From assembly GCF_932526225.1 (NCBI RefSeq), contig NC_064048.1:6492627-6556626 (forward strand): DNA of 64,000 bases. Direction: 5' to 3'. The translations under genes and the position numbers were made by a program. The DNA comes from Nematostella vectensis (taxonomy: Eukaryota > Cnidaria > Anthozoa > Actiniaria > Edwardsiidae). Under the pieces are notes generated by a model that was not told the DNA's origin, made no database searches, and was given only the letters and a program-made list of their open reading frames with translations. Of this stretch, positions 1 through 9,074 are shown one piece after another; the stretch's first letter is position 1, and each line of letters opens with the position of its first letter.

Positions 1-1500
1 TGCGGCAATAATAATTGCATTACATGGCCAAGGGAGGTATCATTGTCGGAGACCCACCGTCTTGGATGTGCGGCAATATTAATTGCACCACATGGCCAAG
101 GGAGGTATCATTGTCGGAGACCCACAGCGTGTTCTTGGATGTAACGGCAATATTAATTGCACCACATGGCCATGGGAGGTATCATTGTCGGAGACCCACT
201 GTGTTCTTGGATGTGCGGCAATATTAATTGCACTACAAGGCCAAGGGAGGTATCATTGTCGGAGACCCACCGTGTTCTTTTTTTGTGCGGCAATATTAAT
301 TGCACCACAAGGCCAAGGGAGGTATCATTGTCGGAGAACCACCGTGTTCTTGGATGTGCGGCAATATTAATTGCACTACAAGGCCAAGGGAGTTGTCATT
401 GTCGGAGACCCACCGTGTTCTTTTTTTGTGCGGCAATATTAATTGCACCACATGGCCAAGGAAGGTATCATTGTCGGAGACCCACCGTGTTCTTGGATGT
501 GCGGCAATATTAATTGCACCACATGGCCAAGGGAGGTATCATTGTCGGAGACCCACCGTGTTCTTGGATGTGCGGCAATATTAATTGTACTACAAGGCCA
601 AGGGAGGTATCATTGTCGGAGACCCACCGTGTTCTTTTTTTTGTGCGGCAATATTAATTGCACCACAAGGCCAAGGGAGGTATCATTGTCGGAGACCCAC
701 CGTGTTCTTGGATGTGCGGCAATATTAATTGCACCACAAGGCCAAGGGAGGTATCATTGTCGGAGACCCACCGTGTTCTTGGATGTGCGGCAATAATAAT
801 TGCATTACAAGGCCAAGGGAGGTATGATTGTCGGAGACCCACCGTCTTGGATGTGCGGCAATATTAATTGCACTACAAGGCCAAGGGAGGTATCATTGTC
901 GGAGACCCACCGTGTTCTTGGATGTGCGGCAATGTTAATTGCACCACATGGCCAAGGGAGGTATCATTGTCGGAGACCCACCGTGTTCTTGGATGTGCGG
1001 CAATATTAATTGCACTACAAGGCCAAGGGAGGTATCATTGTCGGAGACCCACCGTGTTCTTGGATGTGCGGCAATGTTAATTGCACCACATGGCCAAGGG
1101 AGGTATCATTGTCGGAGACCCACCGTGTTCTTGGATGTGCGGCAATATTAATTGCACTACAAGGCCAAGGGAGGTATCATTGTCGGAGACCCACCGTGTT
1201 CTTGGATGTGCGGCAATATTAATTGCACTACAAGGCCAAGGGAGTTGTCATTGTCGGAGACCCACCGTGTTCTTGGATGTGCGGCAATATTAATTGCACT
1301 ACAAGGCCAAGGGAGTTGTCATTGTCGGAGACCCACCGTGTTCTTGGATGTGCGGCAATATTAATTGCACCACATGGCCAAGGGAGGTATCATTGTCGGA
1401 GACCCACCGTGTTCTTGGATGTGCGGCAATATTAATTGCACTACAAGGCCAAGGGAGGTATCATTGTCGGAGACCCACCGTTTTCTTGGATGAACTCCAC
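1..1500. repeat. 71-bp minisatellite, about 21 units, open at the left edge
   Basis: A tandem array with a period of about 71 bp. Each unit carries the words TGCGGCAATATTAATTGCA, GGCCAAGGGAGG and GTCGGAGACCCACCG. Units differ by a few substitutions. Three units (near 275, 420 and 633) carry a run of T in place of TTGGATG, giving two unit types. The period is not a multiple of three, so the many overlapping ~70-residue reading frames in all frames are artefacts of the repeat. The array ends at about 1500 in unique sequence. It lies downstream (in gene sense) of the last visible ARHGAP exon, so it is probably intronic. Confidence 0.95.
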
Positions 1501-1989
1501 TGATGTGCGTATAGCTCGCGGAATAACTTCCCCATTGTTTGTTTCACGCAACCTAGAAGGGAGGATAGAAAAAAAAGTCTAAATTAATGCTGGATTAGCA
1601 GAATCTGGCTTATGAGACCAATAGGGAAGCAATAAAACCAACGCTGCTCATTTTGAAGTAGCTACATACACACAATTCAAAGGACTCATACTTGGAGTAC
1701 AGGAAAACCTTTATTTTAGCATGGTTATAGTTGGAACAAATTATGGGACAAACTTTCTTAGCTTCCAAAATTTGCAGAGTAGTAACATCTTGCAAGACAT
1801 TACCCAACATAAAATGTCCCTGATACCATCTACAATTAACCCGAGCAGGAACTTACTGAAAAGTAAACAAGACGGATTTTTTTTTCAAGACATGTATAAC
1901 CCATCGGCAAAATCGAAAATATATATGGGCGGATATACAGAGCTACTTGACGGATTAATTTATGAGTCGATGTAGTAGTATATGATTAC
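1501..1989. other. probable intron of the minus-strand ARHGAP gene; nothing recognised
   Basis: AT-rich unique sequence between the minisatellite and ARHGAP exon 7. I searched both strands for the RhoGAP domain that should follow exon 7 and saw none, so the next exon is probably left of the window. Confidence 0.5.
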
Positions 1990-2100
1990 CAGGATAGTGC
2001 AACACCAAACTGCTGCGTTTTTGGAATTTCTGGAATGGTGGTATGGAAAACGGACTGGCCAACCTTAGGCTTGTATCTCACGGCTATGCGGGCATCGTGC
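1990..2100 (-). CDS. ARHGAP1/ARHGAP8: ARHGAP exon 7 (linker before the RhoGAP domain)
   Basis: Acceptor TTATTTATAG, donor ATCCTG|GTAATC. It encodes a 36-residue linker ending TQQFGVALS, the motif that precedes the RhoGAP domain in ARHGAP1 and ARHGAP8. The phase (1 base in, 2 bases out) fits exon 6. Confidence 0.85.
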
Positions 2101-3481
2101 CTATAAATAACAAGTGTTGATATATGACCTTAAGCTGTATCACTATAATATAGAGTATGTAATTATCCTTGTGCTCTATCACGTGTTCATCCCCTGTAAA
2201 AAATGTATGGCACGTTCTCCAGCACTATTTGTCTAGATGGCTAAGTTACACATGCTCTCTCCCTCCCTCACGTTGTTTTGCATGTGAGGTACTTACTTGT
2301 TGTAGAAGAATGTCTATATGGCGTATGCATGGTACTTACTCCAACAATTCTTCTTGAATGTCGATCTGGTTGAGTTGCACGTGCTCTATCACATGTCTCA
2401 CATGTATGGTATTTACTCCAACACTCCTTCTGGAATGTCGATCTGGTTGAGCTGCACGTGCTATATCACGTCACGTGTCTCACATGTATGTAACTTACTT
2501 CAATACTTCTTCTGGAATGTCGATCTGGTTGAGTTGCACGTGCTCTATCACATGTCTCACATGTATGGTATTTACTCCAACACTACTTCTGGAATGTCAA
2601 TCTGGTTGAGCTGCACGTGCTATATCACGTCACGTGTCTCACATGTATGTAACTTACTTTAATACTTCTTCTGGAATGTCGATCTGGTTGAGTTGCACGT
2701 GCTCTATCACATGTCTCACATGTATGGTACTTACTCCAACACTACTTCTGGAATGTCGATCTGGTTGAGTTGCACGTGCCCTATCACGTGTCTTACATGT
2801 ATGGTACTTACTCCAACACTTCTTCTGGAATGTCGATCTGGTTGAGTTGCACGTGCCCTATCACGTGTCTTACATGTATGTAACTTACTTCAATACTTCT
2901 TCTGGAATGTCGATCTGGTTGGGTTGCATGTGCCTTATCACGTGCCCTATCACGTGTTTTACATGTATGGTACTTACTCCAGCACTTCTTCTGGAATGTC
3001 GATCTGATTGAGTTGCACGTGCTCTGCCAGCTCTTGCAAGTAGTTGATGTAAGTGACCTTCTTGGCGAACTTCAGACTGCAATTCCGACAAAGATGCGTC
3101 ACATACCTTGTATTGAGACAAAGCCACAGAACCCCCCACAATATATTTTTACCTGGCGATTTTTCGAAAGAATCCCCAAAGAACTTTAATGAAGTTGGAT
3201 GGATGAACGATAAAGAGTGCCTTGACATTTTTGCGGTACCTGTTGGAAAGGTATCATCACTGTGAACAAGCTATGTCATACGAGTACCAAGCATTTCTAA
3301 AACTAGGGGAGAGGGTATGCATAATATCATTAATAAAAAATATGGCGAGCTGTGAATTCGTGGGTTTGGGGTTCTTGTTTTAGAAGGGGAGTAGTTCCTA
3401 CATTAGGGTAACTTGCCCTTGGTGGGGTGCATGCACTTGCACGGATCTTCTTTTCGTTCATAAGTATGACTTTTCATTATT

Positions 3482-3536
<55 letters not shown>

Positions 3537-6500
3537 GTAGCTCCTCAGTAAAAAGATAACAACTACAAAACCACGTAAGTCCTCCTAAGGACTTTTCTAC
3601 TTTTCTACTTTTATCCGTCACTAACAAACGCAACCCAAGCCTGCATGAATATGAGATTAACTCTCAAATACTATCTTCTGTTGACTCCCATGATTATCTG
3701 GGCGTGCGCTGTTCTCGCGACCTACGATGGGGGAGCCACTGCTCTAAGATCGCAAGCAGTGCTAGCAGTACACTAGGTATAATCAGGAGAACCCTTAAAC
3801 CATGCTCAAGAGAGGTTAAAGAACGTGCCTATATGACATTAGTCAGGCCTAAACTTGAATATGCCGCCGCTGTGTGGAATCCGTACACCACCAAGGATGT
3901 TTCCCTCCTCGAGCAGGTACAAAAAAGCGCCGCGCGATTTGTAACTTCCAACTACAATTATAAAGCCAGCACTACAGAAATGGTTGAGTCTCTAGGTTGG
4001 GACACTCTGGAAACAAGACGCCTCATGCTGCAACTATCAATGTTTTTTAAGATCAAAAACAACATAGTCAAAATCCCATTCCCGACAAGCATCCAAGAGA
4101 ACACAAGAACATCCAGAAGGACAGATATAAGCTATAGACAGTTGCAAGCAAACGTAAATGCGTTTGGCATGTCCTTCATACCAAGAACAATAAGAACTTG
4201 GAACTTGGTATCTGGCGACATTGCGGCCCTGCCATCCTTACAGCTCTTTCAGGCCGCCGCCTTGCCTGCGTTAAGATCCAAGCAGGCCCCTGGCTATATG
4301 CGCCGCCTCTAGCCAGGGTACACCATCCCCCCTTTGCGTTAGCGAAAGCTATAAAAGGTTATAAACTTTAAGACTTAAGACTTTAAGACTTTAAGACTTT
4401 AAGACTACTCAAGAATCATGAAATTTCACATCTCTTGAAATAAAGCAATTCAAAGACAGTTTGGAAAATGTTTTAATCGGGAAAATTGCTTACTTTCTGT
4501 CTAGCTCTTTGTAGATCTGATGCAGCCAGGAAAAGTTAGGCTTGTTCTTGCTGGTTAAACCGTAATGGAAGTAGACAATAGTATAGTCACTCTCCACGTA
4601 CTGGTCCAGAGTATGCTTCATATACCTGAAAACAGGACACGATCGAATGGGCATTACATGTTACTGACTTTACATAGTAGAGACAAAGACTGAAAACAGG
4701 GCATGATCAAGTGGGCTTTACATGCAATTGACTCGACTTATACCTAAGTAGAAATAGGGACTAAAAACAGGGAGTCATCTAAAGGGCTTCACGTGTAATT
4801 GACTTCACACATAAGAAGAGAGAAGGAGTAAGTACGCAGCTGCTTTGTCTCCTAATATCTTTGTTCTACAAAGGAGTTCTTTTGTCTCTATTTTTCTCGT
4901 TCTTTGTGTCGAGGTGCGGGTATTGTCCATTTGCCCAATCAAATTGCAGTTTGTAAGAGCTGCGTACTGACCCGAGAGAAGGACTGAAAACAGGGCATAA
5001 TCAAATGGGCTTAACATGTAACTGGCAAAACAGTCAATCATCCCCAATTGTTGTTTTACCTCAGTACAGGTTAATGAAGCGTGGCTAAACATGGGATCTC
5101 CAGATTACGGTATCACCCTTATGCGTTTAACAGTTAGTTATGAGCATATAGAAAGCTTTTCATAAAAAGCCAGGCTTACTTAGCTCAGACTTTTTTTTAT
5201 TCTCTACACATCTGTGAGTCAATGATTTTTTTTAGTGGGGATAGGATAAAGTGAGGTGACCTTTTCACACCAATGGTGTCTGTTTTACCTCTCAGATCCA
5301 GGCCTGTTTACACCTGTTTAGGTAAACAGGTCAAAATGTATGTTAAGTACTGTATGAGCTGCATATCTTGATTCTGTTAATTTAGGCAACAGTTTTTTTT
5401 TTGTAAACAGGTCATTTTCCCTAGAAAAGAGACACTATGTGGTTTGAGTGGTAGGGAAGGTTATAAATGGTTATGATAAGTCAACTCACAAAAACAGCAT
5501 GTGGTGATCTATACAATGGATGGGGGGGATCCTACTAGCCGAGAAAACAATAACAAGACGTCCACTCTTGTCCGCACCTGGAAGACAAAGAAAAGAGCTT
5601 GCTTTATCTCAGCTTAAAGGCACAATCTCATTCATCCCATAATGCAATGCATATTTGTTGTTTTCATCCAGAAAGAGCCCACATAATCTCATTTTCACCA
5701 TTAGGCTGTAAAGGTTCTAGAAAACCAGAGAGCCTAGAGCCACCAAAAAGTTTATTATCTTTTTGCTGGCTGCCAAAGCAATTTATCATGGGCAGGTAGT
5801 GTGAGTGAGCCTCTATAGGCTAAGTGACCTTATAATCTTATGATCACTTGTCAGAGGCAGCAAGCAGAAGATGGAGGTCAGCACCTTCATAAAATGTGCA
5901 AATAATGTGCCTTAAAGGGCCCTTGTCAGCCACTCCTTTGTTATTGTTTTCCTTCAAGATTTGAAAGCACATAATATGCTGAAATCTCGAAATAACCATC
6001 TGAAAACAAAGTTTAATACTTTATTTACCAAATTCAATAGAAAGTATCGCATTGGCTCCCCCAAATCAGCCGATGGAAATGGATGATTTTTCACACTTGG
6101 TACTTTGCTATGGTGACAAAATGGCGGGTGACAGAGGCTGTTTAAGTTCGTTTAAATGTATTGAAAAACAAAAGGACAAATATGGTTGGTGGACCTATAA
6201 TCTATGATCATGTCAGGGACAGCAAGCAGAAGGGTGAATTAGATGTGCTTTCTCTGAAAAGAAAGTATATCTTATTCAACAAATTAATTGCTACAGAGGT
6301 ACAAAAATATCTATCTTACCTGAAACAGACAATATTCTATGTCTCGCCACCCCATGAAAGTCATCATTGAGAGAAAGTGATGGGTAGAATGTAGAAGCTA
6401 CTGTAGCAGGCAGATTGTCCTTTTCTTTATCTAATTGTTCTAGTTCTGGTGGAAAAAAGTATAAAGTATGTATTTGTTTTTTATATTATGTATATTTCAT

Positions 6501-8345
6501 ATGATAAAAAATACCTTTGGTATAGCGTAAAACAACATTGCGAGACATGATAAAATGTGCTCCACACGTGACTGACTTTTTTCCTCAGGGTGTACCTTAT
6601 TACAGTTAATTTTCGTGACATCAAAAATTAACGGTTTTGAGATGGCGATATTTTGCGACACTTTATTTCCGCAATTGTCCTATATTCGTAAAAACCAGCC
6701 TTTTTATTTTTTTGTGTGATTACGCGATTTTTGGGATAATAAAATCAAACACAAGTGGAATTAAAATGTGCTGTAATCAAAAATTGAACAATTTGTAACA
6801 AAAAGATGTGTGGGCTAAATTTAGTTTATAAAAATATATTATACAAATCCATCCTAACCCCTCACCATACTATATGTACATTAGATGACTAAATAGACAA
6901 GGTGTTTCCATAAAGCTTACTAAACAGCCAATATTGAACAATTTGTAACAAAAAGATGTGTGGGCTAAATTTAGTTTATAAAAATATATCATACAAATCC
7001 ATCCTAACCCCTCACCGTACTATATGTACATTAGATGACTAAATAGACAAGGTGTTTCCATAAGGCTTATTAAACAACCAATATTCCCCCAAAGGCTTCT
7101 TGTGTACTCACTTAATTATCGTGCATCCTAATTTTCGCGACACTTAATTTTCGTGAATCTTTTAAAATCGCGAAATTCACAAAATTATGATTATTAATGT
7201 AAGCCTGAAGATGGTACATGGGCAAGCATTCTCAGCACTTCTTTTATATTCCCCGATACAGGCTCATAATATTTGCACTGATAGACCCTACCCACAAGTT
7301 GAACATGATAATATAGGATGAACAGAGAAAAATCTTGCTCTTTATTCAGACTGTTATTTGAAGCGTGTCTGCAAGGTCTTGTCAGCTCGGACACTAAGTG
7401 TCAACTGAAGGTGCCGCTGGCCTGGGAACACTCAATTAATTGTGTGGTTTCGCCTATAGTGTAGATTCAGGTAGGATTCTGATAGATAATCCAATATATA
7501 TTTTTTTAATAGGTCGGTGTTTTAAAGGTTGGTGTTTTATAGGTCAGTGTTTTATAGGTCGGTGGGTCATGGGTTTTGGATTTGGGTTTTTTATACTACC
7601 CCAGGGCTTTGTATATCAAAGATGCCAAATTGCATATCAATAATAATATAAATTTAAATAATTGGGGATACATAAAAAGGAGCAACAGGCCCTAGGCTAC
7701 ATAATATCATGCATTTTATTCATAATATGAAGATCAATTTATGAGTACCCTAAATTTAGAAACAAAAACAATAACTTCGTAGACGACACATACAATTAAA
7801 GCATACAATGCAGAAGCGCCAACTAATTGTTTGTGGTCATTAGAAAACCCAGGAATACCTTTTTTGGCTGCCTTTTCCAGTTCTGCATCGTATCTACTGT
7901 ACTCGAAAGACTGGCCGAAAGCAGCGCTGTCTTTATCTGTGACCAACACAAACCTTCCACTCATGGCAAAATCTCTACCGTTAGATTCCTCTGCAGATAA
8001 TAACCCCGGTGGCGCGGTATGCCTTAAAGAGCTCTCATTGCCTGAGACAATAAGTCCTTTATCGCTGCTTCCTTTAGCCTCTAGCTTTTCTCCATTCTTT
8101 GCAGACGATAAAATCGGGTCGAATTCTTTGAGGTCGTTGTACCCAAAGCTTTCAAAGTCAACAACCCCCTGTCTCCTTAGGATGTCAGCTTCTTCGTGTT
8201 TTGTATGTCTTGTAGAACTAATATCACTAGGCTCTCCGTTTGCTGTAGTGTCTTTTGTGCCTTCAGTTACGGTTGTAGAAATTTTGTGTTCCTCGTTTGA
8301 CATTTCTTCGCTAAAGTAGTTCTCCAAAGGTTGGAAATCCGCCAT
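1990..8345 (-). CDS. ARHGAP1/ARHGAP8: Rho GTPase-activating protein 1/8-like (BCH/Sec14 + RhoGAP), N-terminal seven exons, partial
   Basis: Joined minus-strand coding exons: 8345-7859, 6445-6320, 5577-5490, 4625-4494, 3239-3153, 3076-2978, 2100-1990. All junctions are AG/GT, and phases match at each join (1, 1, 2, 2, 2, 2), giving at least 376 residues. Residues 1-162 are polar and probably disordered; about 150-175 may be coiled-coil. About 195-345 match the lipid-binding BCH/Sec14-like domain of p50RhoGAP (ARHGAP1) and BPGAP1 (ARHGAP8), with recognisable blocks [36 protein letters not shown] and IDIPEEVL. A short linker ends in QQFGVALS, which in this family directly precedes the RhoGAP domain that switches off Rho-type GTPases. 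That domain is off the window. Family members act at membranes and endosomes. The block wording is closer to ARHGAP8 than ARHGAP1, but one invertebrate gene may represent both. A LINE fragment and several repeats sit in its introns. The exon 1-2 join is inferred from phase and donor only. Confidence 0.85.
2165..2977 (-). repeat. tandem array derived from ARHGAP exon 6, its splice donor and intron start
   Basis: About nine clear units plus one or two degenerate ones, period 75-83 bp, lying directly against exon 6. Read on the minus strand, each unit has about 45 bp of exon-6 coding sequence (the stretch for [12 protein letters not shown]), then the donor (GTAAGT, GTAAAT in some), then about 33 bp of intron. 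Donor copies in plus coordinates lie near 2333, 2409, 2489, 2568, 2650, 2728, 2806 and 2881; the genuine one is at 2972-2977. The array therefore consists of decoy exon ends inside the intron between exons 6 and 7. Confidence 0.92.
2978..3076 (-). CDS. ARHGAP1/ARHGAP8: ARHGAP exon 6 (end of BCH domain); source of the adjacent array
   Basis: Acceptor GGAATTGCAG, donor GCTGGA|GTAAGT. It encodes [20 protein letters not shown] and then [13 protein letters not shown], equivalent to the K-F-x-K-K-V-x-Y-x-N-Y-L-x-E-L block. Its last ~45 bp plus the donor and about 33 bp of intron have been multiplied into the array at 2165-2977. Confidence 0.95.
3153..3239 (-). CDS. ARHGAP1/ARHGAP8: ARHGAP exon 5 (BCH domain)
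   Basis: Acceptor TTTCCAACAG, donor GCCAG|GTAAAA. It encodes [20 protein letters not shown] and a short basic tail, the family's K-N-(I/V/L)-K-A-L-(Y/F)-(I/V)-V-H-P block. Confidence 0.95.
3485..3531. repeat. (TA)n microsatellite
   Basis: About 23 TA dinucleotides in the intron between ARHGAP exons 4 and 5, just before the LINE fragment. Confidence 0.95.
3557..4412 (+). mobile_element. 5'-truncated CR1/jockey-like non-LTR retrotransposon, C-terminal reverse transcriptase and 3' end
   Basis: An open frame from about 3557 to the stop at 4312 encodes the C-terminal end of a LINE reverse transcriptase: [47 protein letters not shown] and, near the end, the T-W-N-L block. The N-terminal catalytic palm, the endonuclease and ORF1 are absent, as expected of 5' truncation. 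A short 3' UTR follows and ends in about five copies of an 8-bp unit (ACTTTAAG), the style of 3' end seen in CR1/L2-type LINEs. It lies antisense in the intron between ARHGAP exons 4 and 5. The surviving frame has no internal stop, so the insertion is fairly young. Confidence 0.85.
4494..4625 (-). CDS. ARHGAP1/ARHGAP8: ARHGAP exon 4 (BCH domain core)
   Basis: Acceptor CCTGTTTTCAG, donor AGAAA|GTAAGC. Its 43 full codons include [19 protein letters not shown] and NKPNFSWL, among the most conserved blocks of the ARHGAP1/8 family. The sequence just upstream of its acceptor is repeated in tandem (4626-5025). Confidence 0.95.
4626..5025 (-). repeat. tandem copies of the ARHGAP exon 4 acceptor region
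   Basis: On the minus strand, the intron end before exon 4 (CATGTAATGCCCATT..CCTGTTTTCAG) recurs as diverged copies whose CAG or TAG falls at 4690, 4761 and 4984. Spacings are about 64, 71 and 223 bp. The stretch 4805-4975 interrupts the array and carries a short inverted repeat (GTACGCAGCT/AGCTGCGTAC). Confidence 0.75.
5490..5577 (-). CDS. ARHGAP1/ARHGAP8: ARHGAP exon 3 (BCH domain)
   Basis: Acceptor TTTGTCTTCCAG, donor TTTTT|GTGAGT. It encodes [18 protein letters not shown] and then IHCIDH, aligning with the family pattern D-K-x-G-R-x-(2)-V-F-S-A-x-R-(M/I)-P-P. Confidence 0.9.
5927..6085 (-). repeat. dispersed ~160-200-bp repeat family (head CCATTTCCATCGGCTGAT), near full-length copy
   Basis: On the minus strand: head ATCCATTTCCATCGGCTGA, middle TTGAATTTGGTAAATAAAGT then CGAGATTTC, tail AAACAATAACAAAGGAGTGG. 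The same order recurs at about nine other places in this window. It lies in the intron between ARHGAP exons 2 and 3. Confidence 0.8.
6320..6445 (-). CDS. ARHGAP1/ARHGAP8: ARHGAP exon 2 (start of BCH domain)
   Basis: Acceptor TTTTTTCCACCAG, donor TTTCAG|GTAAGA. It encodes 41 full codons ending [11 protein letters not shown]. This matches the family's ARH-x-I-x-x-V-x-G entry into the BCH domain. Confidence 0.85.
6783..7082. repeat. 150-bp tandem duplication (two copies)
   Basis: Two nearly identical 150-bp units (6783-6932 and 6933-7082), each beginning ATTGAACAATTTGTAAC. Flanking sequence on both sides carries AATTTTCGTGA/TTTCGCGA words, suggesting the duplication lies inside an older repeat. 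Intron between ARHGAP exons 1 and 2. Confidence 0.92.
7715..7720 (-). terminator. intronic poly(A) signal AATAAA
   Basis: AATAAA on the minus strand, 14 bases after the in-frame stop (7734-7736) of the unspliced exon 1 read-through. It could end a short ARHGAP transcript. A lone hexamer is weak evidence. Confidence 0.35.
7859..8345 (-). CDS. ARHGAP1/ARHGAP8: ARHGAP exon 1 (start codon, residues 1-162)
   Basis: The ATG at 8345 has a favourable context (CAAAATGGCGG). The exon encodes an acidic, Ser/Thr-rich N-terminus starting [11 protein letters not shown]. The proposed donor is AAAAAAG|GTATTC after residue 162 (phase 1). Exon 2 begins with two bases completing a Glu codon, so AELEKAAKK joins [10 protein letters not shown] as one charged helix. 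Unspliced, the frame runs 41 more codons to a stop at 7734 through a hydrophobic stretch. Confidence 0.65.
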
Positions 8346-8880
8346 TTTGGAAAAATTACACTTCTCGACTCAGGAATTTTTCATCCGTGACATTACCAAA
8401 GCACTTCTACCTTCTAACCATAACCTTGCTGTTGCAAATAGGTAAATTGTGATATAATTTTTCTGGGTAGTAAAGAATTGGTCTGAACTGAACTTGCAAA
8501 ACATACAGACTACAATAACTACATTTTCTCACAGGGGTGGGGTGATGAGAAAACGTTTACCGGAAATATCAAAATTTGGAACTGCCACAAAAAAGACAAT
8601 ATGAGCAAAAGAGTATCAGAATCGCGCTCTTTCATTTTTATTAAAAGAAGCTAAGCTTTAGCAGGTTTAGTTGAGCTTTCATTCATAGTTATTTATGATG
8701 TATACATAGAGTAATTACCTACCCCGTCCCCCTTAGTTTTCGTACATTAATGAGCCCGCGATATTGCACGTGTTTCGCAAGATTGAAAAGACAACAACTT
8801 TAGTGCTCTTCAAATCTCGTAAAAAAACGCTCCCTAAATCGTAATTTTCTCAAACAGACGTTATCCTCTACTTTTTAAGG
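8346..8880. promoter_or_regulatory. bidirectional promoter interval between ARHGAP and ZNF593
   Basis: The 535 bp between two divergent start codons. It contains a CACGTG E-box at about 8768 (GCACGTGT). I see no convincing TATA box placed for both genes. The interval must hold both 5' UTRs and both core promoters unless upstream exons exist. Confidence 0.6.
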
Positions 8881-9074
8881 ATGGGTAGATTACGGAAGAA
8901 GCGAATGCACAGTAATGATAAGCATTTAAAGAAGAAATATCGTACACGAAAGAGAACGAAAGATTTGGATCAAATTCACGAGGATTTGAAACCGGTAAAA
9001 GCTGCTAAGCTTCTTTCACAGGAAGTGGATACGGATCTTCCAGGGTGTGGACAGTTCTATTGTCTTCAGTGCGC
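8881..9074 (+). CDS. ZNF593: ZNF593 exon 1
   Basis: From the ATG to CAGTGCGC|GTGAGT. Encodes residues 1-64 and two bases of A65, including both zinc-binding cysteines (C61, C64). Confidence 0.95.

Noticed and set aside
1-1503. Many overlapping ~70-118-residue plus-strand frames
   Set aside because: They are the 71-bp repeat read in rotating frames; no start context, splice sites or homologue.
4805-5092. 95-residue minus-strand frame
   Set aside because: Covers the acceptor-derived repeat array and its interruption; no family or splice support.
7831-8319. 162-residue plus-strand frame
   Set aside because: Antisense shadow of ARHGAP exon 1.
7734-8345. Stand-alone 203-residue tail-anchored membrane protein gene
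   Set aside because: A donor after residue 162 joins in phase to ARHGAP exon 2, giving a continuous charged helix. The hydrophobic tail is more likely intron read-through, kept only as a possible isoform.
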